Source: Longimicrobium sp.
GTDB taxonomy: Bacteria > Gemmatimonadota > Gemmatimonadetes > Longimicrobiales > Longimicrobiaceae
Reading direction: 5' to 3'
Assembly: GCF_036388275.1 (NCBI RefSeq)
Contig: NZ_DASVSF010000011.1
Coordinates: 124,001-188,000 of the forward strand
DNA: 64,000 bases
Part shown: positions 39,034 to 50,591 of the stretch, piece by piece
Numbering within the stretch: the stretch's first letter is position 1
Layout: the number at the start of each line of letters is the position of its first letter
Translations under genes and position numbers: made by a program
Notes under the pieces: model-generated
What the model was told of the DNA's origin: nothing
The model's database searches: none
What the model saw: the letters and a program-made list of their open reading frames with translations, nothing else

Positions 39034-41034
39034 ATGCCGTATTCGACCACAACCAGCGGCAGGCTCGCCGACGTGAACGGGGAGCCGCGCGGCTGGGTGC
39101 GCGGAAAGCTCGCCGCTGTACCGCGTTTGGGCCGGAGGGCGTGGCTCCCGCTCTGGGCAGCGCTGGCGTGCCTGCCGGTGCTCGCCGCGCCGTGGATCAG
39201 CCGCGCGCTCCATCCGCGTCCGAAGGACTTCAACTCCGACCTGGCCATTCCCGTGCTGATGATCCGCGCGCGGGAATGGAGCCTGTTCGACGTCTACTAC
39301 TGGGGGCAGGACCGGCTGGGCACGTGGCACCTGCTGCTGCTGCGGGCGGCCAGCCGCGTCTCGGGGCACGCGTTCGACTACGCGGACCTGCACCTGGTGG
39401 GCACCGCATGGGTGCTGATGGCGACTGTGGTGATGGCGCGCCTCGCCGGCGTCTGGGGGTGGGCGGCGGGCGGACTGCTGGCCGCCGTGCTCGTGGGCAA
39501 CTCCGATTCCCGCGTCCCTCTCTTCGACGCGGCGCACCCCTACGCCTGGCAGATCACCGCCCTTCTGCTCGCCTGGTGGGGGCTCCGACGGCTTGGCGAT
39601 CGGCCGAACCCCGACGGGCGCGGCTTTTGGTGGGTGCGCGGCTCAACCGCCTGCGCCGTGTTCCTGGCCCAGTGGACGTCGCCGCTGAGCGGCCAGATGC
39701 TCCTGATGGTAGCGGGGGTCGAGGCCGTCCGGGCGCACGCGCTGGATGCGGAGCCGGGCCGCTCCCTGCGGCGGAGGCTGGCGGAGAGCGGGCTGATCGT
39801 GATGGCGGGGATGCTCGCCGGGCGGCTGCTCCGCGCCGCCTTCGACCTCTACTGCCACGCCCGGTTCGGCGGGTACTTCCGGACGGGGCTGGTCATCGAC
39901 CACGGGCACCTGGCGGACAACGCGCGGCGTGTCTGGTCGAGGCTGGCTGCATCCGCCTCCATGCCCCTGCTGGTGGTGGCGACCGCCGGCGCACTCGCCG
40001 CCGTGGTCGTGCTCTGGAGAGCGCGAGGCGGGCGGTCGCCCTCCTGGCGGGTGGAGGGCGCGGCGCTGGTGCTCGCCTGCTGGATGATGGCCGCGGTCCA
40101 GCTACCGGTGTTCTTTCTCGTGCGCCACGTGCGCATGAACGAGTTCCACGTGCGCTATTTCTCGCTCGTCTTCGTCTTCGGGACGCTGGCGGGGCTGATT
40201 ACGCTGGTGTGCTTGGCCGCGAGCCTTCCCCGCGTGTCGCGCCGGTGGCGGGGGGTGCTGGCGCTGGCGGGGATCGCGGGGCTGGCGGCGAGCGTGCTGC
40301 GGGTCCCCGCATCGGCCCCGGCGTACCCGCAGGGGCTGGCGAACGTCGCCGCCCGTCTCGAGCAGCGGGCCCCCGGGGCGACGCTCCTGGGCGGCTACTG
40401 GAGCACGTACGTGTTTGCGGCGCTGCAGCGGCCCGGGACCATGCTCCACCCGGTTCCGTGCGAAGGACGGCAGGTCCGCACTCCCTGGTGGGCCGACGAG
40501 CTGCCCCGGCGCCGCTGGGTGATCGTGGTGGGAAACACTTGGGAGTGCCCCGACGCCGGCTCGCGCGCCGACCCCGCGCCGTGGGTCTACCAGCACGGGG
40601 CGCTGCTGCGGCTGGTCGGCAGGAACCTGGAGCGCGGCGCCGACGTCAGCTTCGCCCTCTACGAGAACGCCACCGCGCGCGCGGTAGCCCACTCCGCGCA
40701 GCCCGCGGCCGCCACCTGGCGCTACTGCGAGGCGGGCGCGACGCTGCGGATGAGCTTTCCCGCGCGTGGGGAGGCGTTGGTGATGGTCGCGCGCGTGGCG
40801 CGCTCGCCGGCCGCAACCCTGCTAGCCGCGCCCATCTTCGCGGACGGCAGGGTGGGACGGCCAGTGCCCATGGCCATGACGGGGCGCCTGCACCGCGCGG
40901 AACTGCACGCCGGCGGTGCGCCGCTGGTGGGCGCGCGCATCACCGTGCAGCGGGTCGCGCCGCTGAAGGCGCGGCAGACGTGCATTGCGGCGAACACCCT
41001 CCTTGTAATCCCGGATCCCCCAAAAAAGCGTTGA
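39034..41034 (+). CDS. Multi-spanning membrane protein, probable GT-C-type glycosyltransferase
   Basis: The product, about 666 residues from the ATG at 39034 (the ATG at 38998 is also possible), has about ten hydrophobic segments in the N-terminal 450 residues and a soluble C-terminal part of about 200. The first loop after helix 1 holds RPKDFNSDLAIPVLMIRARE followed by YYWGQDRLGTWHLLLLRAAS, with acidic residues placed as in the first periplasmic loop of dolichyl-phosphate-mannose-type (GT39/GT83-like) transferases. It would move a sugar from a polyprenyl-phosphate donor outside the membrane. The acceptor is unknown and no flippase or glycan cluster is near. A strong terminator follows. Confidence 0.65.
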   Translation: MPYSTTTSGRLADVNGEPRGWVRGKLAAVPRLGRRAWLPLWAALACLPVLAAPWISRALHPRPKDFNSDLAIPVLMIRAREWSLFDVYYWGQDRLGTWHLLLLRAASRVSGHAFDYADLHLVGTAWVLMATVVMARLAGVWGWAAGGLLAAVLVGNSDSRVPLFDAAHPYAWQITALLLAWWGLRRLGDRPNPDGRGFWWVRGSTACAVFLAQWTSPLSGQMLLMVAGVEAVRAHALDAEPGRSLRRRLAESGLIVMAGMLAGRLLRAAFDLYCHARFGGYFRTGLVIDHGHLADNARRVWSRLAASASMPLLVVATAGALAAVVVLWRARGGRSPSWRVEGAALVLACWMMAAVQLPVFFLVRHVRMNEFHVRYFSLVFVFGTLAGLITLVCLAASLPRVSRRWRGVLALAGIAGLAASVLRVPASAPAYPQGLANVAARLEQRAPGATLLGGYWSTYVFAALQRPGTMLHPVPCEGRQVRTPWWADELPRRRWVIVVGNTWECPDAGSRADPAPWVYQHGALLRLVGRNLERGADVSFALYENATARAVAHSAQPAAATWRYCEAGATLRMSFPARGEALVMVARVARSPAATLLAAPIFADGRVGRPVPMAMTGRLHRAELHAGGAPLVGARITVQRVAPLKARQTCIAANTLLVIPDPPKKR

Positions 41035-41130
41035 CTTCCCGCGGGAGGCGCCGCGCGGAACGTTGCTTCTCCTGGAAGTCCAGGCGCCAGCCGAAATCTC
41101 ACTCGACGAAATCTCGCCGGACGAAACGAA

Positions 41131-41161
41131 GGGGCCGGCTCCGTGGCGTGGAGCCGGCCCC
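41131..41161. terminator. Bidirectional terminator hairpin
   Basis: A perfect 12-base-pair stem, GGGGCCGGCTCC (41131-41142) and GGAGCCGGCCCC (41150-41161), around GTGGCGT lies between the convergent membrane-protein gene and the short gene after alaS. Confidence 0.7.
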
Positions 41162-41233
41162 GTCTGTCCGCATGCGAAATTCTCCGGCCCTACGGCATCG
41201 CCAGTGATCGTAGCAGTAGCGCCACGCCCACCG

Positions 41234-41538
41234 TCATGCGGGCATCATCCAGCCGAGCGCCCCCGCGGCACCCATGCGGTCCGCCAGCGCGGAAAGCCCG
41301 TCCGGGTCCACCTCGGCCTGGGCTTCCAGGGCGTGGGTGAACAGCGCGTCCGCCGCCAGCAATGGAAGCGCTTCTTCGCGGCTTTCCCCGCGCAACCGGG
41401 CGTAGAGCGCCAGCGCGGCGGCGGCCAGCGCGTCCGGCACGGGGAGCGCCGGGTCCGCGGGAAGCACGGCGACCATGGTGTCGAGCAGCGCGGGCGGCGC
41501 GCCCCGCAGCCGCCCGCGGATCCACTCTTCCGCCGGGT

Positions 41539-41542
<4 letters not shown>
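41234..41542 (-). CDS. Small helical protein of unknown function, coupled to alaS
   Basis: The 102-residue alanine- and leucine-rich protein starts with a GTG at 41542 that overlaps the alaS stop (GTGA). Composition (PDALAAAALALYARLRG, ALEAQAEVDPDGLSALADRM) suggests a small all-helical cytoplasmic protein. No family was recognised. The overlap with alaS and the terminator beyond it indicate co-expression with alanyl-tRNA synthetase. Confidence 0.6.
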
Positions 41543-44178
<2,636 letters not shown>

Positions 44179-44372
44179 GGATCCGTCGGGCGAGGGCTTG
44201 GCTTCGGCTCAGAAAGTCGTAAGATAACGCGCCCGTCGTGCCCCTCTCAAGGTGCGGACGCGGGCCGTGTGAATCCAGCAGCAGCTACTCTGGACGGAAC
44301 TTGCGTCACCCCGACGCGAGTATGAGCCCTGCTCACCCGCGCACGCCCACGTTCCCCCGAACTCCACCGCCG

Positions 44373-46061
<1,689 letters not shown>

Positions 46062-46107
46062 TCTTTCGGCGCGCGCCGTGCACAGTCGGCGCGCGGGCAG
46101 TTGTGGG

Positions 46108-46130
46108 CCGGCCCGGGAACACCGGGCCGG
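46108..46130 (+). terminator. Intrinsic terminator
   Basis: Stem CCGGCCCGG (46108-46116) and CCGGGCCGG (46122-46130) around GAACA is followed by TCTCGTTT. It separates the AGCS and dicarboxylate symporter genes. Confidence 0.7.
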
Positions 46131-46161
46131 TCTCGTTTACCAGGCCAGCGACCCGTAATCC

Positions 46162-47574
46162 ATGACTGACAGGAACGACCCCGCGGTGCCGGCGCCGGAC
46201 GCGTTCGAGCGCGAACTGTCGACCGACCTCGACGACCGCACGCCCGACAAGCCGCGCGGCATGCCGCTTCACACGAAGATCCTGCTGGGGCTGGTGATCG
46301 GCGCCGCGGCGGGGCTGGGCGCCAACGCCCTGCTGGGCGCGGACCATCCGGGGCTGGCGTGGACGGTGAACAACGTGGCCTCGCCCATCGGCGCGCTCTT
46401 CCTGCGGCTGCTGCTGATGGTGGTGATGCCGCTCGTCTTTTCCGCCCTGGTGGTGGGCGTGGCGGGCATCGGCGACATCCGCAGGCTGGGCCGCGTGGGC
46501 GCGAAGGCTTTCGGCTACACCCTGGTGGTGTCGGCCATCTCCGTCGTGATCGGCATTACGCTGGCCAACACCATCCGCCCCGGCGAGCGCATCGATGCCA
46601 CCACCGCCGCGGGGCTGGAGGCGCGCTACGGGCAGGACGCCGCCAAGCGGGTGGAGGCAGCGACGGAAAACGACGCGGCGAAAAAGCCGGTGCTGACCCA
46701 GGTGGTGGAAACCATCGTTCCCGCCAACCCGGTGGCCGCGGCGGCGGGAGAGACGCCCAACCTGCTGCACGTGATGTTCTTCGCCCTGGCGCTGGGCGTG
46801 GCCTCCACGCTGGTGCGGCCCACCGTGGCGGCGCCCTTCATCAAGGTGATGGAGGCGCTGTTCGACATCTCGGTGAAGCTGATCGAGCTGATCATGAAGA
46901 TGGCGCCCTACGCCGTGGCGGCCCTGCTCTTCGCCAACACCGCCGGGTTCGGGCTGGACCTGCTGGGCACGCTGGCGTGGTTCATGGCCACGGTGCTGCT
47001 GGGGCTGGCGCTGCAGATGTTCGGCGTGTACTCGCTGTCGGTGTGGCTGCTCTCGCGCATTCCGCCGCTGGAGTTCTTCCGGCGGATCAAGACGGTGATG
47101 ATGACGGCGTTCTCCACGTCCTCGTCCAACGCGACGCTCCCCACCGCGCTGCGGGTGACGGAAAAGAACCTGGGCGTGCCGCCGGAGATCAACTCGTTCG
47201 TGCTGACGGTGGGCGCCACGGCCAACCAGAACGGAACGGCGCTGTACGAGGGGGTGACGGTGCTCTTCCTGGCGCAGATCGCCGGGGTAGACCTGTCGCT
47301 GGGCGCGCAGATCACCATCGCCTACATGGCCATCCTGGGCGGCATCGGCACCGCGGGGGTGCCCTCGGGCTCCATTCCCTTCATCATCGTCATGCTGGCG
47401 TCCATCGGCGTGAACCCCGCGCTGATCGGCATCATCCTGGGCGTGGACCGCATCCTGGACATGTGCCGGACGACGCTGAACGTGGCGGGAGACATCACCG
47501 CCGCTACGTACGTCGCCCGCTCCGAGGGCTACACGCTCCTCGGAGGCCGCGGCAGCCCGCCCGCACCGATCTGA
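46162..47574 (+). CDS. Dicarboxylate/amino acid:cation symporter, DAACS family
   Basis: The 470-residue product is a Glt-type elevator transporter. The HP1 loop AFSTSSSNATLP, the unwound TM7 region VGATANQNGTALYEGVTVLF, the HP2 loop AGVPSGSIPF and the TM8 segment VDRILDMCRTTLNVAGD are all present. In glutamate and aspartate transporters the TM7 motif is NMDGT; here it is NQNGT, altering residues that coordinate sodium, so the coupling ion or substrate may differ. The TM8 arginine after DMC is where acidic substrates bind, consistent with a dicarboxylic substrate. An N-terminal cytoplasmic extension of 35 residues is hydrophilic. It lies in tandem after the alanine symporter but has terminators on both sides. 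Confidence 0.92.
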   Translation: MTDRNDPAVPAPDAFERELSTDLDDRTPDKPRGMPLHTKILLGLVIGAAAGLGANALLGADHPGLAWTVNNVASPIGALFLRLLLMVVMPLVFSALVVGVAGIGDIRRLGRVGAKAFGYTLVVSAISVVIGITLANTIRPGERIDATTAAGLEARYGQDAAKRVEAATENDAAKKPVLTQVVETIVPANPVAAAAGETPNLLHVMFFALALGVASTLVRPTVAAPFIKVMEALFDISVKLIELIMKMAPYAVAALLFANTAGFGLDLLGTLAWFMATVLLGLALQMFGVYSLSVWLLSRIPPLEFFRRIKTVMMTAFSTSSSNATLPTALRVTEKNLGVPPEINSFVLTVGATANQNGTALYEGVTVLFLAQIAGVDLSLGAQITIAYMAILGGIGTAGVPSGSIPFIIVMLASIGVNPALIGIILGVDRILDMCRTTLNVAGDITAATYVARSEGYTLLGGRGSPPAPI

Positions 47575-47583
47575 TCGGCGTCG

Positions 47584-47618
47584 AGCGGCCCGTCCCATCG
47601 CTCGATGGGCGGGCCGCT
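47584..47618 (+). terminator. Intrinsic terminator
   Basis: Arms AGCGGCCCGTCCCATCG (47584-47600) and CGATGGGCGGGCCGCT (47603-47618) form a long stem with one small bulge, 10 bases after the symporter stop. Confidence 0.75.
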
Positions 47619-47697
47619 TGACCGTGCGCCGCCGCCGTCGCATTCTCTCCCGTCCTCCGCCGTCTCCCCCGTCCCGTCCAGCGTCCGAAATTCCTCC

Positions 47698-50079
47698 ATG
47701 CTGAAGAAGCTCGCCTACGTGGTCCTGGGGCTGGTGGTGGTCGTCGTGTGCGTGGCGGCGGGAGGCCGCTGGTGGCTGGGGCGTTCGGCGTCCCCTGGCG
47801 GAGACGCCCGGCTGGCCGGGCTGGAGCAGCCGGTGGAGGTGTGGCGCGACTCGCTGGGCGTGCCCCACGTGTGGGCGAAGACGGACGCGGACCTGTTCCG
47901 CGCGATGGGCTACGTGCACGCGCAGGACCGGCTGTTCCAGATGGAGATGTTCCGCCGCGTGGCCGACGGGCGCCTGGCCGAGATCCTCGGTGAGCAGCTG
48001 TTGGATACCGACAAGTTCCTGCGCACCGTGGGGATGGGGCACTCGGCGGAGGAGAGCGTGCGGCGGCTGACGCCGGAGCAGCGCCGGCTGATGCAGGCCT
48101 ACGCGGACGGGGTGAACGCGTGGATCGGCAACCATCCCGGCCCCCTGCCGCCGGAGTTCGTAACGCTGCGATTCGACCCAGAGCCGTGGACCGTCCGCAA
48201 CAGCATGTCGATCGCCAAGATCATGGCGTGGGACCTGGCGGACTGGGAGGTGGGGCTTTCCGTGCAGCAGGCGATCGACCGCGTGGGCGAGGCGCTGGGG
48301 CGCGAGCTGATGCCCTTCTACCCCGACTCGGGGCTCACCATTGTGGGCGCGGACGCGCAGTGGCGGGGCAAGGGCGGCGCGGTCCCCGCGGCGGCTCCCG
48401 CCCCCGCCCCGCGCGTCTCCGGACCCGTTCCCCGCGTCGAAGCCCCGCCGCTCGCCCTTCACCTGCTGGAAGGCGTGGCCGCGGCGCACGCCTCCAACTC
48501 CTGGGTGATCGGCGGCTCGCGCACGCGCTCGGGCAAGCCCATCCTGGCCAACGACATGCACCTGACGCTGCGGGCGCCCGCCATCTGGTACCTGGCGGCC
48601 CTGCACGGCGGCGGCTTCAACGTCACCGGGATGACGCTTCCCGGCGTTCCCGTCGTGATCGCCGGCCACAACGACCGCGTGGCGTGGGGCTACACCAACG
48701 CCATGGTGGACGACGTGGACTTCTACGTCGAGCAGGTGGATTCCGCCGATGCCACCCGCTACCGCACGCCGGAGGGGTGGGCGCGGTTCACCGTCCGCCG
48801 CGAGGTGATCCGCGTGAAGGGCGGCGACTCGGTGGTGCACCAGGTCCGCGGCACCCGCCACGGCCCCGTGCTCTCCGACGTGGACGAGCGTGGCGGGAAC
48901 CGCGTGATGTCCATGCGGTGGACCGCGTACGAGCCCTCCACCGAGATCACCGCCCTGCTGGGGATGAACCGCGCGCGCTCGGCGGACGAGTTCGTCCAGG
49001 CGTTGCGGGGGTTCAACAACCCGCACCAGAACGTGGTCTTCGCCGACGTGGAGGGGCGGATCGGCTACTGGATGGGCGGGCGCGTCCCGGTGCGCCGCGG
49101 CGGCGACGGCGTGCTTCCCGTGCCCGCGTGGACGGACGAGGGCGAGTGGGTGCGCTTTTTGGAGTTCGACGAGCACCCCCACGTGCTGGACCCGGCGGAC
49201 GGGTTCGTGGTCACCGCCAACAACCGGCAGGCCGGCGCGAACTACCCGTTCCACATCACCACCCACTGGGCGGAGCCGTACCGGGCGATGCGGATCCGCC
49301 AGATGGTGGAAGCCGGGCGCGGGCTAACCGCGGCGGACGTGCTCCGCCAGCAGATGGACGTTACCGATGCCTTCGCCCTGCGCCACCTGCCCCGCGCCGT
49401 CCAGGCGGCGGAGCGCGCCGGCCTCGCCGAGGCCGCGCGCGAGCTGCGGGCGTGGAACGGCGAGGCACGAGTGGACTCACGCGCCGCGGCGCTATTCTAC
49501 ACCTGGTTCGAGGAGCTGCGCACCCGCGTGGGGCACGACGAGTTCCGGGGGCGCAGCATGTACTTTCCCCGCGCCACGATGGAGCGGATCCTGGAGCGCG
49601 GCACGAGCCCGTGGGTAGACGACGTGACGACGCCGGCGACGGAGACGCTCGACGAGCTCTCCGCCACGGCGATGAGAACGGCGGTGCAGCGGGTGGGCGA
49701 GCAGCGCTGGGGCGACCTTCACCAGACGTCGATCGACCACCCGCTGGGTATCGTCGACGTGCTGGACCGCGCGTTGAACCTCAACATCGGCCCGTTCCCC
49801 AACCGCGGCTCGTTCCACACGGTGAACGTCAGCGGATACGGCAGCCGCCAGCCGCCGTTCCGGAACGCGTACGGCGCCAGCCAGCGCCACGTGGTCGACA
49901 TGGCCGACGTGGACGGGTCCGGCGGATTCGTGATCCCCACCGGGCAGAGCGGCAACCCCCTCTCGGACCACTACCGCGACCAGAACCCGCTCTGGCGCGA
50001 AGGGCGCCTCTGGCTCATTCCCCTGGACCGCGCCAGGGCCGAGGCGCGGGTGGTCAGCCACATCCGCCTAACGCCGTAA
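47698..50079 (+). CDS. Penicillin acylase family protein (Ntn hydrolase)
   Basis: The 793-residue product starts with a membrane anchor or uncleaved signal (LKKLAYVVLGLVVVVVCVAA), so it acts in the periplasm. It then has the penicillin-acylase alpha part (EVWRDSLGVPHVWAKTDADL, YVHAQDRLFQMEMFRRVADG) and, after a Pro/Ala-rich spacer near residues 222-245, the beta part beginning with the nucleophile serine in HASNSWVIGGSRT, followed by NDMHLTLRAPAIWY, GHNDRVAWGYTN and the active-site Asn region FNNPHQNVVFAD. Autocatalytic cleavage before that serine is expected. Natural substrates may be N-acyl-homoserine lactones or N-acyl amino acids. The ATG at 47698 is chosen since the codons before it are intergenic. 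It is the last host gene before the island. Confidence 0.92.
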   Translation: MLKKLAYVVLGLVVVVVCVAAGGRWWLGRSASPGGDARLAGLEQPVEVWRDSLGVPHVWAKTDADLFRAMGYVHAQDRLFQMEMFRRVADGRLAEILGEQLLDTDKFLRTVGMGHSAEESVRRLTPEQRRLMQAYADGVNAWIGNHPGPLPPEFVTLRFDPEPWTVRNSMSIAKIMAWDLADWEVGLSVQQAIDRVGEALGRELMPFYPDSGLTIVGADAQWRGKGGAVPAAAPAPAPRVSGPVPRVEAPPLALHLLEGVAAAHASNSWVIGGSRTRSGKPILANDMHLTLRAPAIWYLAALHGGGFNVTGMTLPGVPVVIAGHNDRVAWGYTNAMVDDVDFYVEQVDSADATRYRTPEGWARFTVRREVIRVKGGDSVVHQVRGTRHGPVLSDVDERGGNRVMSMRWTAYEPSTEITALLGMNRARSADEFVQALRGFNNPHQNVVFADVEGRIGYWMGGRVPVRRGGDGVLPVPAWTDEGEWVRFLEFDEHPHVLDPADGFVVTANNRQAGANYPFHITTHWAEPYRAMRIRQMVEAGRGLTAADVLRQQMDVTDAFALRHLPRAVQAAERAGLAEAARELRAWNGEARVDSRAAALFYTWFEELRTRVGHDEFRGRSMYFPRATMERILERGTSPWVDDVTTPATETLDELSATAMRTAVQRVGEQRWGDLHQTSIDHPLGIVDVLDRALNLNIGPFPNRGSFHTVNVSGYGSRQPPFRNAYGASQRHVVDMADVDGSGGFVIPTGQSGNPLSDHYRDQNPLWREGRLWLIPLDRARAEARVVSHIRLTP

Positions 50080-50320
50080 ATGTCGCGGGTGGCAAGATGT
50101 CGAAGCGGGCACCCCGGTCCTGCCAGGCACCCGCTTGCTCGTTGTTGTCCGGTCCCAAGGCTTCAGAGGCGGCAGTGTGCGTAGGCGAGAAACATCGGTG
50201 GGCGATGCGCGACGGCGCGGTGGTCAGCACGTCCACGTGCGCGGGCGATGAGCCCGGAGGCATCACCTGAACCCTTGGCGCTGACCCGGATCCGACACTG
50301 GGATGGTCGCTGTCCGCCGC
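50080..50320. other. Intergenic stretch between the penicillin acylase gene and the tRNA remnant
   Basis: About 240 bases without a credible gene, RNA or repeat. A C/G-rich composition like the host chromosome continues here, consistent with this side being ancestral flank. Confidence 0.5.
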
Positions 50321-50359
50321 AAACGAGAAAGCCGCCGCAAGCTAAGTGCTTGCAGCGGC
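50321..50359 (-). terminator. Terminator belonging to the tRNA-Ile remnant
   Basis: On the minus strand the stem GCCGCTGCAAGC and GCTTGCGGCGGC (50359-50348 and 50342-50331, loop ACTTA, one mismatch) is followed by TTTCTCGTTT. It stands 12 bases beyond the 3' end of the tRNA-like sequence, where a tRNA gene terminator is expected. Confidence 0.75.
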
Positions 50360-50371
50360 ATCTCTGTCCTA

Positions 50372-50415
50372 TGGGCCTGGGCCGATTCGAACGGCCGACC
50401 TCACGCTATCAGGCG
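50372..50415 (-). tRNA. 3' fragment of a tRNA-Ile(GAU) gene, probable att site remnant
   Basis: On the minus strand the sequence runs from CGCCTGATAGCGTG (anticodon arm with GAT, one A missing from the loop) through AGGTC (variable loop) and GGCCG-TTCGAAT-CGGCC (a perfect T arm) to CAGGCCC-A, the 3' acceptor strand and discriminator base. This is the last 44 bases of a bacterial tRNA-Ile with GAU anticodon. The D arm and the 5' acceptor strand (expected GGGCCTG) are missing, so no functional tRNA is made here. A 3' tRNA fragment with terminator is the usual trace left by integration of a mobile element into a tRNA gene. Confidence 0.82.
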
Positions 50416-50591
50416 GCTCCCGGGGGGACTGGAACACCGCAGGCTGTCACAAAAACCCAGACAGGACGCGCGATCTGCCAACGTTCCCTTCCCCCGCTGC
50501 GGGGCCGTGCCCGGCAGTTTGGACACCTATTCGGACACCTGCTGCAGGATGAGTCGACCAGATGGCTGGCATCACTGTGTCCCCCACACGC

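Noticed and set aside
44179..44372. A T-box leader or other riboswitch in front of alaS or the alanine symporter
   Set aside because: No T-box sequence, specifier-like stem or terminator/antiterminator pair was recognisable in the 194 bases.
50372..50460. A complete tRNA gene
   Set aside because: Only the anticodon 3' side, variable loop, T arm and acceptor 3' strand are found; no D arm or matching 5' acceptor strand exists upstream.
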